Positions 16,256 through 25,406 of a stretch of DNA of 64,000 nt are shown one piece after another (within the stretch, counting starts at the first letter, position 1; each line of letters starts with the position of its first letter). The translations under genes were made by a program, and so were the position numbers. The notes beneath the pieces were generated by a model, which made no database searches, was not told where the DNA came from, and saw nothing but the letters and a program-made list of their open reading frames with translations. The stretch spans positions 1 through 64,000 of the forward strand of contig NZ_LAHP01000018.1 in NCBI RefSeq assembly GCF_000987765.1, in the 5' to 3' direction. The stretch is from Arsukibacterium sp. MJ3 (GTDB taxonomy: Bacteria > Pseudomonadota > Gammaproteobacteria > Enterobacterales > Alteromonadaceae).

Positions 16256-16966
16256 TTAAAATTTTACTCTTACCTGATTAACAGCAACCACTTCTGTTTG
16301 AATTTTACGCCCAGATTGTTGATTTTGCACTAATATGGTGTCGCCGAGCGTACCATCATTATCGGCAATGCCTGTTGCCGACACGCTAAGGCCACTGTTG
16401 TCAATAACTATTGTAACAACATCTCCACGACAGACAAGGCAAAGATCCTGCATCGTAATAATTTGGCCGGCGCTAAGTGCTCTTTTACTACGAGCGCCAA
16501 CAATTTGCCGTGGTTCTGTCACCAAATTACCTCGGACAAAACGTCGTTCTTTATCTTCAATTTGTAACATATCGGCCGTTATAACGGTACCTGTAGCAAT
16601 ATTTTGACGCACGGTTACTACTGCAACAATTTCAGTTATTTTTACGGGTACATAAAGCTGCCAGGCGCTTGGGGCAGTGCAACTAATATTAACGGTTATT
16701 TGCCGTTGGTTGCTGTTTTGCGGCCGGCTGAATTCTGGTGTGGTTACACACGCTTTGTCACCTATTCGGTTATCCAGTGGCGTAACGTCAAGCTTTATGG
16801 TGTTGTTAGCCGCAATATTTAACTCCTGGCTAAGCCACTGACCGGTCATTTCAGTAAGCTGTTCAGGGCTATATTGTTGCGGTTCGTTCTGTTGAGCCAC
16901 ACTTAGATTGCTGATAAAAAATAACAAGATAAAGAGCAATCGATAAAATTTTTCGTACTTCTTCAT
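16256..16966 (-). CDS. flgA: P-ring assembly chaperone FlgA
   Basis: The 236-residue protein has an N-terminal signal segment (about 8-24). The C-terminal SAF/FlgA domain contains VRQNIATGTVITADMLQIED and SKRALSAGQIITMQDL. FlgA acts in the periplasm to help FlgI assemble the P ring. It lies upstream of flgM on the minus strand and diverges from cheV. The flgM sigma28 promoter sits between flgA and flgM, so flgM can be transcribed both with flgA and separately. Confidence 0.95.
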   Translation of the reverse strand: MKKYEKFYRLLFILLFFISNLSVAQQNEPQQYSPEQLTEMTGQWLSQELNIAANNTIKLDVTPLDNRIGDKACVTTPEFSRPQNSNQRQITVNISCTAPSAWQLYVPVKITEIVAVVTVRQNIATGTVITADMLQIEDKERRFVRGNLVTEPRQIVGARSKRALSAGQIITMQDLCLVCRGDVVTIVIDNSGLSVSATGIADNDGTLGDTILVQNQQSGRKIQTEVVAVNQVRVKF

Positions 16967-17146
16967 ATGGTTTCAGCTATGCTTTATCAACGTAAGGTTA
17001 TACCATTATAGTTATAACAAGTTTAATTATATTGCCCAGGCCGTTAAATCCGAAATAGGGTTTATGTCCTAGTGCAATCTGCTATGGCGGCTTAGGTTAA
17101 CTCTGCAACGGCTATATCGCAAAAGTAACTTTTGTAAAAGTTATTA

Positions 17147-17162
17147 TGCAAGAGTAGCGCCA
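17147..17162 (-). promoter_or_regulatory. sigma54-type promoter, probably for flgA
   Basis: The minus strand TGGCGCTACTCTTGCA fits TGGCNC-N5-TTGCA with exact spacing. It lies about 180 bases before flgA, a long leader, but points away from cheV. flgA is the only gene it could serve. Confidence 0.65.
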
Positions 17163-17186
17163 AAACGTAGATAAAAGGAGTGGCGG

Positions 17187-18116
17187 ATGGCCAACATTCT
17201 AGATTCTGTAAATCAACGTACGCAATTGGTCGGGCAGAACCGTCTTGAATTATTATTATTTAATCTAGCCGGCCGGCAACGTTATGGCATTAACGTGTTT
17301 AAGGTGCGGGAAGTACTGCAATGTCCGGCATTAACTGCAATACCGAAACGCAATAAATTTGTTCGGGGCATCGCCCATATTCGTGGCCAGACTATTTCAG
17401 TGATTGATCTTAGCCTGGCCATTGGCGGTAAGCCTGTTGCCGACCTAAGTAGCGCGTTTATCATTATTACCGAATACAATCGCTCGGTGCAGGGTTTTTT
17501 GGTTAGTTCAGTTGAGCGCATTATTAATATTAACTGGGAAGCAATATTGCCGCCACCTAAAGGCACCGGTGGCAAACAAAGTTATTTAACGGCGATAACT
17601 GAAATTGAAAAAGAGTTAATTGAAATTCTTGATGTTGAAAAAATCTTAGAAGAAATTTCACCGTCACCAACCACTATTACTAAAGTGGTAAATACTGCCA
17701 CTATTAACGCTAATTTAGGCGATAGGCTTATTTTAATTGCCGATGATTCAACAGTTGCTCGTAACCAAGTAAAGAAAGCCCTGGAAGGGCTGGGTGTGAA
17801 AATGCATTTGGTTAATAATGGCCGTGAAGCACTAAGTTACCTGCAGCAGGTAGCGAAAGAATGCAACTTATCGGTGACTGAAAAAGTAGGCTTACTTATT
17901 TCTGATATAGAAATGCCAGAAATGGACGGTTACACGTTAACCGCAGAAATAAGGCTAGACCCACAATTAAAAAACCTGCATGTTATTTTACATACCTCGT
18001 TAAGCGGGGTGTTCAATCAGCAGATGGTACAAAAAGTAGGTGCTAACGATTTCATCGCTAAATTTAATCCAGACGAACTGGCAGAATCGGTACAAAAATG
18101 GCTGCAGGCAGAATAA
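17187..18116 (+). CDS. cheV: chemotaxis coupling protein CheV
   Basis: This 309-residue fusion has an N-terminal CheW-like domain (about 20-165, with VFKVREVLQCPALTAIPKR and IRGQTISVIDLSLAIGG) and a C-terminal receiver domain (about 180-309). The acidic site is DDST, the phospho-acceptor lies in ISDIEMPEMDGY, and Lys is in FIAKFNPDEL. CheV couples chemoreceptors to CheA and its receiver tunes adaptation. AAAGGAG lies 6-7 bases upstream. It is followed directly by cheR, the usual pair at the start of the polar flagellar cluster. Confidence 0.96.
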   Translation: MANILDSVNQRTQLVGQNRLELLLFNLAGRQRYGINVFKVREVLQCPALTAIPKRNKFVRGIAHIRGQTISVIDLSLAIGGKPVADLSSAFIIITEYNRSVQGFLVSSVERIININWEAILPPPKGTGGKQSYLTAITEIEKELIEILDVEKILEEISPSPTTITKVVNTATINANLGDRLILIADDSTVARNQVKKALEGLGVKMHLVNNGREALSYLQQVAKECNLSVTEKVGLLISDIEMPEMDGYTLTAEIRLDPQLKNLHVILHTSLSGVFNQQMVQKVGANDFIAKFNPDELAESVQKWLQAE

Positions 18117-18132
18117 GCGCTAAGGGCAAGTA

Positions 18133-18966
18133 GTGACAAATAAAGAGTTACACGAAAGCGAATATAAACTGTTTCGGGATTTTCTTGAGCAGCAATGCGG
18201 TATTGTGTTAGGCGACAATAAACAGTATCTGGTAAAAAGCCGGCTGGGTCCGCTAATGCAGCGTTTTAGTATCGCGACCTTATCTGAATTGGTCAGTAAA
18301 ACATTAAGCCCGTTTGAGCGCCAGTTACGCTCTGCAGTTATTGATGCCATGACCACCAATGAAACCTTGTGGTTTCGCGACACCTATCCGTATGAACTGC
18401 TAAAAAAACAAATTTTGCCGGAACTGGAAAAAAGTTGCCGTACGCTAAAAATATGGTCCGCTGCCAGCTCATCCGGGCAAGAGCCTTACTCCATTGCCAT
18501 GACCGGTTTAGAGTATCAACAAAGCCGCCCCGGCGCGTTTAGCTTAGGCCTAAATATTCTTGGTACAGATATTTCCAATACCATGCTAGAGCATTGTCAG
18601 CGTGCTGAATACGATGGTTTAGCCTTATCCCGGGGATTATCATTAGAGCGTCGCAGTCGTTTTTTTGAAGAAAGTGGCAATGGCATGATGCGGGTTAAAG
18701 ATTTCGCCCGTAAGAATGTCAACTTTCGCCATCTTAATCTGTTAGACAGCTACGCCCTGCTGGGCAAGTTCGATATTATTTTTTGCCGTAATGTGCTTAT
18801 TTATTTTTCACCTGATTTAAAAACGAAAATTATCAAACAGTTCGCCCAATCGCTTAACCCCAGAGGCTATTTGTTTCTGGGCGCATCTGAATCTATTTCC
18901 AGTGTGAATAACGATTTTGAAATGCTGCGCTGTAACCCTGGCATTATTTATCGTAAAAAAGCTTAA
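18133..18966 (+). CDS. cheR: chemoreceptor methyltransferase CheR
   Basis: The 277-residue protein has the CheR N-terminal helical domain (FRDFLEQQCGIVLGDNKQYLV) and an SAM-binding methyltransferase domain (IWSAASSSGQEPYSIAM, GTDISNTML and FDIIFCRNVLIYF). It methylates glutamates on chemoreceptors using SAM. A GTG start at 18133 is used, 16 bp after cheV. Confidence 0.96.
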   Translation: MTNKELHESEYKLFRDFLEQQCGIVLGDNKQYLVKSRLGPLMQRFSIATLSELVSKTLSPFERQLRSAVIDAMTTNETLWFRDTYPYELLKKQILPELEKSCRTLKIWSAASSSGQEPYSIAMTGLEYQQSRPGAFSLGLNILGTDISNTMLEHCQRAEYDGLALSRGLSLERRSRFFEESGNGMMRVKDFARKNVNFRHLNLLDSYALLGKFDIIFCRNVLIYFSPDLKTKIIKQFAQSLNPRGYLFLGASESISSVNNDFEMLRCNPGIIYRKKA

Positions 18967-18984
18967 CCTTAGCTGCTAAAAAAC

Positions 18985-19000
18985 TGGCCTGTGTTTTGCA
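18985..19000 (+). promoter_or_regulatory. sigma54-type promoter for flgBCDE
   Basis: TGGCCTGTGTTTTGCA keeps the invariant GG and GC 12 bp apart and lies about 38 bases before flgB, the first gene of the rod/hook operon. Confidence 0.82.
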
Positions 19001-19037
19001 TTTGATTTGCCATAGTTGCAAATGAGGTGGCAAAAAA

Positions 19038-19439
19038 ATGGCAATCAGTTTTGAAAAAGCATTTGGCATACATCCACACGCGTTAATGATCCGTGAAAAA
19101 CGCGCTGAAGTGTTAGCTGAAAATATCGCAAATGCCGATACGCCGGGCTACAAAGCTAAAGATGTCGATTTTCAGCAGGCGCTGCAATTAGCCAAGTCCC
19201 GCCAGGGACAAAGCGCCAGCCGTACTCATGATCAACACTTTCATATTGCCTCTACCATGCATAAAGACACGCAGTTTCGTAACCCCGACCAACCGGATAC
19301 TGGTGATGGCAACAGTGTTGATATTCACCGCGAGCGCAACGCCATAATGCAAAACAGTCTGGAATATCAAACCACATTAACCTTTCTTAATAGCCGGATT
19401 TCCGGATTGAAAAAAGCGCTTACAGGCACAGGACAATAA
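19038..19439 (+). CDS. flgB: flagellar proximal rod protein FlgB
   Basis: This 133-residue rod protein contains the typical VLAENIANADTPGYKAKDVDF motif near residue 30 and a C-terminal helix. FlgB forms part of the proximal rod in the periplasm. Length is standard. It is the first gene of the flgBCDE unit, with the flgC start only 2 bp beyond its stop. Confidence 0.97.
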   Translation: MAISFEKAFGIHPHALMIREKRAEVLAENIANADTPGYKAKDVDFQQALQLAKSRQGQSASRTHDQHFHIASTMHKDTQFRNPDQPDTGDGNSVDIHRERNAIMQNSLEYQTTLTFLNSRISGLKKALTGTGQ

Positions 19440-19441
19440 TC

Positions 19442-19861
19442 ATGAGTATTTCAAAAATTTTTGATATTGCCGGCAGCGGTATGTCGGCCCAGTCGGTAAG
19501 AATGAACACCACCGCCAGCAATATCGCTAATGCAAATAGTGTTAGTAGCAGTGTTGAGGAAACCTACCGTGGCCGGCATCCGGTTTTTGCGGCGCAGTTG
19601 TCAGAAGCTCGGCGACAGCAAGGCGACAGTGTTGGCGTAAAGGTATTAGGCATTGTCGAATCAGACGCTCCGCTTAATGTAGAGTATTCGCCCAATCACC
19701 CTTTGGCGGACGAAAATGGCTATATCTACAAACCGAATGTCAACATTATGGAAGAGATGGCGAATATGATTTCAGCATCCCGCTCTTATGAAACGAATGT
19801 CCAAACTGCCGATGCCGCCAAGCAAATGATCATGCGCACCTTGCGAATGGGCCAATCATAA
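19442..19861 (+). CDS. flgC: flagellar proximal rod protein FlgC
   Basis: This 139-residue rod protein shows the N-terminal SGMSAQSVRMNTTASNIANAN signature. The C-terminal NVNIMEEMANMISASRSYETN helix is shared by axial proteins. It co-assembles with FlgB, FlgF and FlgG in the rod. Length and order are as in related polar systems. Confidence 0.97.
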   Translation: MSISKIFDIAGSGMSAQSVRMNTTASNIANANSVSSSVEETYRGRHPVFAAQLSEARRQQGDSVGVKVLGIVESDAPLNVEYSPNHPLADENGYIYKPNVNIMEEMANMISASRSYETNVQTADAAKQMIMRTLRMGQS

Positions 19862-19874
19862 TAAGGAGTTGTAA

Positions 19875-20558
19875 ATGAGCACAATTACTAACAGCCCGGC
19901 CCTGGATGGCATGTATTGGGAAAACGGCAATAAAGTGCCGGATAAAAATAATGGCGCATTAACGCAATCTGATTTTTTTGCGCTGTTAACGCAGCAACTG
20001 GCTTATCAGGATCCGACTAAACCGGTTGAAAACGATCAAATGATTGCTCAGATGACTAACTTTACCATGGCAGATGGGATTGGCCAGTTAAATGCCAGCT
20101 TTAAAGGGCTGTCAGAGAGCATGACCTCAAATCAAGCTTTGCAGGCATCGTCATTAGTTGGCCGCAGCGTGTTAACCCAGTCAGATCAAATTGTTTTTAC
20201 CGGCGAAAGTTTATCGCGCGGCCACATTAATTTAGACCGCCCGGCAGACAATATGCGCGTCAGTATTGAAAAGCCCAATGGCGAGTTGGTAACCAATTTT
20301 AATGTGAATAACCCGGCGCTGGGGAAAAACGACTTTGTCTGGGATGGCACCGACGCTAATGGTGATCCAATGCCGCCAGGTGTTTACAAGATTAAAGTAG
20401 AAGCCAGTTTTGCCGGTCAAAACGAGTCGATACCGGTAAATGTGTTTACCCCGGTATCCAGTGTCAGTTTGGCCGGTAATGGCAAAGGAATTACGCTTAA
20501 CCTGGTTGGGTTAGGGGCAGTAAAATTAAACGATGTTCTGGAAGTTTCTTACGGTTAA
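19875..20558 (+). CDS. flgD: hook-capping scaffold protein FlgD
   Basis: The 227-residue protein has the N-terminal FlgD motif (LTQSDFFALLTQQLAYQDPT) and a C-terminal beta domain with VWDGTDANGDPMPPGVY (FLgD Ig/tudor-like region). FlgD caps the growing hook and is replaced by FlgK. AAGGAG lies 6-7 bases upstream. Confidence 0.97.
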   Translation: MSTITNSPALDGMYWENGNKVPDKNNGALTQSDFFALLTQQLAYQDPTKPVENDQMIAQMTNFTMADGIGQLNASFKGLSESMTSNQALQASSLVGRSVLTQSDQIVFTGESLSRGHINLDRPADNMRVSIEKPNGELVTNFNVNNPALGKNDFVWDGTDANGDPMPPGVYKIKVEASFAGQNESIPVNVFTPVSSVSLAGNGKGITLNLVGLGAVKLNDVLEVSYG

Positions 20559-20583
20559 GCAACCGTTTAAGGTGAGGTGATTT

Positions 20584-21885
20584 ATGAGTTTTCAAATAGC
20601 ATTAAGCGGCCTGGCAGCAGCCCAGAAAGATCTGGATACCACGGCAAATAATATCGCTAACGTTAATACCACTGGCTTTAAAGAGTCGCGGGCAGAGTTT
20701 GCGGATGTGTACGCCACGTCTATTTTTTCTTCTGGTCGCACCAAAGTGGGTGATGGTGTTGCTACCTCAACGGTAGCGCAGCAGTTTAATCAAGGGTCGT
20801 TACAATTTACCAATAACTCTCTGGATTTAGCCATTACCGGCGAGGGTTTTTTTGCCACCACCCCTGATTTACAATCGAAAGATTTAACCTATACCCGTGC
20901 CGGTGCTTTTAAACTGAATAAAGACAACTTTATTGTTGATAACAGAGGCAACTTCTTGCAGGGTTTTAATGTCGACCCGGTAACGGGTGAGAACAGCTCT
21001 GTTAGCCTGAGTACCTCTGCGCCTATTGCTATTCCGACATCTGCCGGCGCGCCTCGGGAAACCAATAATGTATTTTTAAGTATGAACGTCGATTCGCGAG
21101 CATTGCCTACCTCAGGCGTGCCGTTTAATCCTGAAGACCGCGCAAGCTATAACCATTCAACGTCTGTTACGGTATACGATAGCCTCGGTGAATCACATAT
21201 TCTGACCACGTATTTCAGGAAAACGCCAACTACCGCACCTGCGCCTTCGGAATGGCAAACCTTTGCGGTATGGGATGATGTAACAGGCTCACCAATTGCC
21301 GGTGATAATATTCGTTTTGGTTCCAGTGGTGACTTTATCACACCACCGATCCCAGAAATTCGACTGCCAGCAGCAACGCTAAATAATCCTTTAAATGGCT
21401 ACTTAAATAATGGTGCGCAATTTTCCAACGACGTGGTGGTTAACTTTCGCGATCCGTCTGGTACCCGCACCCCTACTCAATATGCTTCAGGGTTCGATGT
21501 TAACAACCTCAGCCAGGATGGTACCACGGTAGGGAATTTAACCGGCGTTGATATCGATTCATTTGGCCGGGTACTGGCTACCTACAGTAATGGTGACTCT
21601 TCTTATTTGGCGCAAGTTACCCTGGTACGTTTTGCTAATGTGCAAGGGTTAAAACAGGTGGGTAATACATCCTGGAAACAAAGCCTCACCTCGGGTGAGC
21701 CCATTGGCGGCCAGGGTAATACCGGTACATTCGGTGCAGTAAATGCGTCTTCGTTAGAGCAGTCTAACGTCAACCTGACTACTGAGTTGGTTGATTTAAT
21801 TAGCGCCCAGCGTAACTTTCAGGCCAACTCACGGGCATTAGAGGTTAACAGCACGCTGCAACAAACCGTGTTACAGATCCGGTAA
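20584..21885 (+). CDS. flgE: flagellar hook protein FlgE
   Basis: This 433-residue axial protein has the N-terminal rod motif (DLDTTANNIANVNTTGFKES), a FlgE D1/D2 region and the C-terminal SSLEQSNVNLTTELVDLISA signature. FlgE polymerises into the hook universal joint. It closes the flgBCDE unit and is followed by a strong bidirectional terminator. Confidence 0.97.
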   Translation: MSFQIALSGLAAAQKDLDTTANNIANVNTTGFKESRAEFADVYATSIFSSGRTKVGDGVATSTVAQQFNQGSLQFTNNSLDLAITGEGFFATTPDLQSKDLTYTRAGAFKLNKDNFIVDNRGNFLQGFNVDPVTGENSSVSLSTSAPIAIPTSAGAPRETNNVFLSMNVDSRALPTSGVPFNPEDRASYNHSTSVTVYDSLGESHILTTYFRKTPTTAPAPSEWQTFAVWDDVTGSPIAGDNIRFGSSGDFITPPIPEIRLPAATLNNPLNGYLNNGAQFSNDVVVNFRDPSGTRTPTQYASGFDVNNLSQDGTTVGNLTGVDIDSFGRVLATYSNGDSSYLAQVTLVRFANVQGLKQVGNTSWKQSLTSGEPIGGQGNTGTFGAVNASSLEQSNVNLTTELVDLISAQRNFQANSRALEVNSTLQQTVLQIR

Positions 21886-21894
21886 CGTTAACCG

Positions 21895-21948
21895 GATTGC
21901 GGCATAAAAAAGCACCACTTTTTAGTGGTGTTTTTTTATGCCGCAATC
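21895..21948. terminator. bidirectional terminator after flgE
   Basis: Arms of 25 bases (21895-21919 and 21924-21948) pair with a single G-T mismatch around a TTTT loop. The inner CACCACT/AGTGGTG stem is followed by seven T. Symmetric A and T runs allow termination in both directions. Confidence 0.9.
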
Positions 21949-21968
21949 ATTGTCTGTCACCTAATAAC

Positions 21969-21984
21969 TGGCACTAAATTTGCT
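21969..21984 (+). promoter_or_regulatory. sigma54-type promoter for flgF operon
   Basis: TGGCACTAAATTTGCT is an exact match to TGGCAC-N5-TTGCT. It lies between the flgE terminator and flgF, about 33 bases before the start. Confidence 0.92.
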
Positions 21985-22017
21985 TCATAGTAGTAGATAA
22001 GACTAACGGAGCGCGTT

Positions 22018-22764
22018 ATGGACCATTTGCTATATATCGCCATGAGTGGTGCCAAAGAAAACATGAACGGCATTAGTGTGCGGGCTAATAACCTGGCCAA
22101 CAGTAATACCGTTGGTTTTAAGGCCGATTTTGAACAAGCGCGTGCCATGCAAGCTTTTGGCGAGGGCTTGCCTAGCCGGGTATTTGCCATGACCGAGCAA
22201 CCAGGTCAAAACTTTGACGCAGGCCCCGTGATCATGTCCGACCGTGAACTGGATATTGCTATACAAGGTGACGGCTGGTTTGCCGTGCAAGATGCCGATG
22301 GTAATGAAGCTTACACCCGCGCCGGTAACTTGCAGTTAAGCCCTACCGGCATGCTGGAAACGGCAAATGGCCGGCTGGTTATTGGTGATGGTGGCCCTAT
22401 TCAGTTGCCGGTGCCCTTAGCCAAACTTGAAATAGGCCAAGATGGCACTATTAGCGCATTACCACAGGGCGCACCTGCGAATGCCATGGAAGAAGTGGGG
22501 CGGATTAAACTGGTTAACCCGGCTTTTGCCGATATTACCAAGGGTACTGATGGCTTATTTCGCCGCAAAGACAGCCAACAGGCGGTTGCCGACATTAATG
22601 TCAGCTTACTGCACGGTGCCTACGAGGGCAGCAATGTCAATGCCGTAGGCGAAATGACGTATATGATAAGCCTGCAGCGTCAGTTTGAGTTGCAGGTAAA
22701 AATGATGAAAAACGCCGAAGAAATGGATCGTCAACAGAACACCTTGTTGCGGATGATGGGCTAG
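22018..22764 (+). CDS. flgF: flagellar proximal rod protein FlgF
   Basis: The 248-residue rod protein has SVRANNLANSNTVGFKADF near the N-terminus, a central DIAIQGDGWFAVQDADGNEAY motif and the C-terminal NVNAVGEMTYMISLQRQFE motif. It is the first gene of a unit reading flgFGHIJKL, under its own RpoN-type promoter. Confidence 0.97.
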   Translation: MDHLLYIAMSGAKENMNGISVRANNLANSNTVGFKADFEQARAMQAFGEGLPSRVFAMTEQPGQNFDAGPVIMSDRELDIAIQGDGWFAVQDADGNEAYTRAGNLQLSPTGMLETANGRLVIGDGGPIQLPVPLAKLEIGQDGTISALPQGAPANAMEEVGRIKLVNPAFADITKGTDGLFRRKDSQQAVADINVSLLHGAYEGSNVNAVGEMTYMISLQRQFELQVKMMKNAEEMDRQQNTLLRMMG

Positions 22765-22801
22765 TTAACTGATTAATGGGCAATAGCCCGGGAGGTAGCA
22801 G

Positions 22802-23590
22802 ATGCATCCAGCTCTGTGGATAAGTAAAACTGGTTTAGATGCTAAACAGCGTGATATTTCGGTTATTTCTAATAATCTGGCCAATGCCAGTACTATTGGC
22901 TTTAAAAAAAGCCGGGCGGTATTTGAAGATTTGCTTTACCAGAACGTTAATCAGCCGGGTGGTCGTTCATCGCAAAACTCTGAACTGCCCAATGGCTTAA
23001 TGATTGGCGCCGGTACCAAGGTGGTCGCGACGCAGAAAAACTTCACTCAGGGTAATATGATTACCACTGAAAACAGTTTGGATATGATGATTCAGGGCCA
23101 TGGTTTTTTTGAAGTATTAATGCCTGATGGCACCGTTTCTTATACCCGCAATGGCCAGTTTACCGTTGATGGTGAAGGCAACCTGGTCACCTCTGGTGCG
23201 GGCTTTCAAGTGCAGCCTAATATTGTTATTCCGCCGGATGCAACCAGTATTACGGTGTCGCAAGACGGCGAAGTGTCGGTACGTTTAGCCGGGCAGGTAG
23301 ATAATGCCGTATTAGGGCAACTTACCGTGACTAACTTCATTAATCCGGCGGGTTTAGAGCCCACAGGCCAAAACTTATTTAAAGAAACCGCGGTAAGTGG
23401 CGACCCGGTGCAAGGTATTCCGGGCTTAGAAGGCTTGGGTATTATTGTGCAAGGCTCACTCGAAACTTCAAATGTTAATGTTACTGAAGAGCTGGTTAGC
23501 CTTATTGAATCGCAGCGGGTATATGAAATGAACTCTAAAGTCATTTCGTCGGTGGACCAAATGCTCGGTTTTGCTATTCAGCAATTATAA
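22802..23590 (+). CDS. flgG: flagellar distal rod protein FlgG
   Basis: The 262-residue protein shows TGLDAKQRDISVISNNLANA, the DMMIQGHGFFEV motif and the C-terminal LETSNVNVTEELVSLIESQR. This is the standard FlgG length and layout. FlgG makes the distal rod that passes through the P and L rings. GGGAGG lies about 6 bases upstream. Confidence 0.97.
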   Translation: MHPALWISKTGLDAKQRDISVISNNLANASTIGFKKSRAVFEDLLYQNVNQPGGRSSQNSELPNGLMIGAGTKVVATQKNFTQGNMITTENSLDMMIQGHGFFEVLMPDGTVSYTRNGQFTVDGEGNLVTSGAGFQVQPNIVIPPDATSITVSQDGEVSVRLAGQVDNAVLGQLTVTNFINPAGLEPTGQNLFKETAVSGDPVQGIPGLEGLGIIVQGSLETSNVNVTEELVSLIESQRVYEMNSKVISSVDQMLGFAIQQL

Positions 23591-23601
23591 GCGGAGGCGT
23601 T

Positions 23602-24288
23602 ATGCGTATTACTATTGCCGTATTATTAGCCTTATTTGCAGCCTTATTGCTGTCGGCTTGTGCGTCTAGGCAACCGCCGTTTGCTGATGACCCTTACTAT
23701 TCGCCCATGCCACCGGAAACGGTGGTTCAACCCGTACTAAAAACCGGCTCGTTGTTTGCACAGCATCGTTCCAACAGTTTGTATTCAGACAATAAAGCCC
23801 GGCATGAGGGCGATATTATTACTGTGGTATTGCGGGAAAAAACGCAGGCATCTAAAAAGGCGAAAACTGAAACAGGAAAGGACAGCAGCATTAATGTCGA
23901 CCCGATGATTGGCCTTGGTGGCCGTAACGTGTCGGTAGCGGGTAATGTACTGCAACTGGGTGCTAATGCTTCCTCTGCATTTACCGGTGATGCCAAAGCC
24001 GATCAAAGCAACAGCCTGGTAGGTGATATCTCAGTCAACGTGTTGCAGGTAATGGCCAATGGTAACCTGATGATCCGCGGCGAAAAATGGTTAACCTTAA
24101 ATACCGGTAAAGAGTATATCCGCTTAACCGGCATTATCCGGCCGCAAGATGTTGATATGAACAATACCGTTGAATCTAATAAAATTGCCAATGCCCGTAT
24201 CGAATACAGTGGCACCGGGCCGCACCACGATGGCCAGTCACCCGGCTGGTTAAGCCAGTTTTTCAGTGGCCCGCTTTGGCCCTTTTAG
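23602..24288 (+). CDS. flgH: flagellar L-ring lipoprotein FlgH
   Basis: This 228-residue lipoprotein has a signal ending LSAC (Cys20) and conserved FlgH blocks (SLYSDNKARHEGDIITVVLREKT and GIIRPQDVDMNNTVES). FlgH forms the outer-membrane L ring bushing. The gene begins 12 bp after flgG. Confidence 0.97.
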   Translation: MRITIAVLLALFAALLLSACASRQPPFADDPYYSPMPPETVVQPVLKTGSLFAQHRSNSLYSDNKARHEGDIITVVLREKTQASKKAKTETGKDSSINVDPMIGLGGRNVSVAGNVLQLGANASSAFTGDAKADQSNSLVGDISVNVLQVMANGNLMIRGEKWLTLNTGKEYIRLTGIIRPQDVDMNNTVESNKIANARIEYSGTGPHHDGQSPGWLSQFFSGPLWPF

Positions 24289-24298
24289 GAGATAACCT

Positions 24299-25405
24299 AT
24301 GTTGCGGATAAAACTAGCAGGCTGTTTAACACTGTCATTGGCTATATTACTGACGCTGTTGCCAGCGCACGCTGCCCGGATTAAAGATGTGGCAGATATT
24401 GACGGTGTGCGCTCAAACCAACTGGTAGGCTATGGCTTAGTGGTAGGTTTACCGGGCACTGGCGAGCAAAGCCCGTTTACCGAGCAAAGCTTTCGCACCA
24501 TGCTGGCAAATTTTGGGATTAATATGCCAGCCGGTCAGCGTAGCCAAATCAAAAACGTGGCCGCAGTGGCGGTGCATGCTGAATTACCGGCTTTTGCCAA
24601 ACCGGGACAAACCATCGATATTACGGTGTCGTCAGTAGGCAGCGCCAAAAGCTTACGCGGTGGCACCTTATTGCAAACCTTTTTAACCGGTTTAGATGGC
24701 AATGTGTATGCTATTGCCCAGGGCAGTTTACTGGTAAGTGGCCTTGGCGCCGAGGGCCTTGATGGTTCGCGTATTCTGGTGAACACGCCAACAGTGGGCC
24801 GTATTCCGAATGGTGCAATGGTAGAGCGTGAAGTTATTTCACCTTTTGGTAATGGCGACTTTATTACTTTTAATTTAAAACGGGCGGATTTTACTACCTC
24901 GAAGAGACTGGCCGAGGTGATCAATACCTTTATCGGCCAGGACACCGCATACTCTCAGGATGCCGCCTCGGTGCAGGTAAGAGCACCGCGTGATATGTCG
25001 CAGCGGGTGTCTTACTTGTCTACACTGGAGAACCTGGAGTTTGCGCCTGCCGATCACGCGGCTAAAATTATTATTAATTCGCGCACCGGTACCATTGTTA
25101 TTGGTAAAGATGTCCGGCTGTTTCCGGCAGCTGTTACCCACGGTGGTTTAACGGTAACCATTGCCGAAAACCCGCAGGTAGTGCAGCCGAATCCGTTTGG
25201 CGAAGGCGTAACGGCGATTGAGCAAAATAGCATTATCGATGTTACCCGGGAAAACTCACGGATGTTTAAATTTGACCCTGGCGTAACGTTGGATGATTTA
25301 GTCCGCACCGTTAACGCGGTGGGTGCGGCGCCGGGCGATTTAATGGCTATTCTTGAAGCCTTAAAAGAAGCTGGTGCAATTCATGGCGAACTGGTGGTAA
25401 TTTAA
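24299..25405 (+). CDS. flgI: flagellar P-ring protein FlgI
   Basis: The 368-residue protein has a cleavable signal (about 1-25, ending AHAA). FlgI signatures follow: [38 protein letters not shown] and the C-terminal [20 protein letters not shown]. FlgI forms the P ring in the peptidoglycan layer. Length is normal. Confidence 0.98.
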   Translation: MLRIKLAGCLTLSLAILLTLLPAHAARIKDVADIDGVRSNQLVGYGLVVGLPGTGEQSPFTEQSFRTMLANFGINMPAGQRSQIKNVAAVAVHAELPAFAKPGQTIDITVSSVGSAKSLRGGTLLQTFLTGLDGNVYAIAQGSLLVSGLGAEGLDGSRILVNTPTVGRIPNGAMVEREVISPFGNGDFITFNLKRADFTTSKRLAEVINTFIGQDTAYSQDAASVQVRAPRDMSQRVSYLSTLENLEFAPADHAAKIIINSRTGTIVIGKDVRLFPAAVTHGGLTVTIAENPQVVQPNPFGEGVTAIEQNSIIDVTRENSRMFKFDPGVTLDDLVRTVNAVGAAPGDLMAILEALKEAGAIHGELVVI

Positions 25406-25406
25406 C

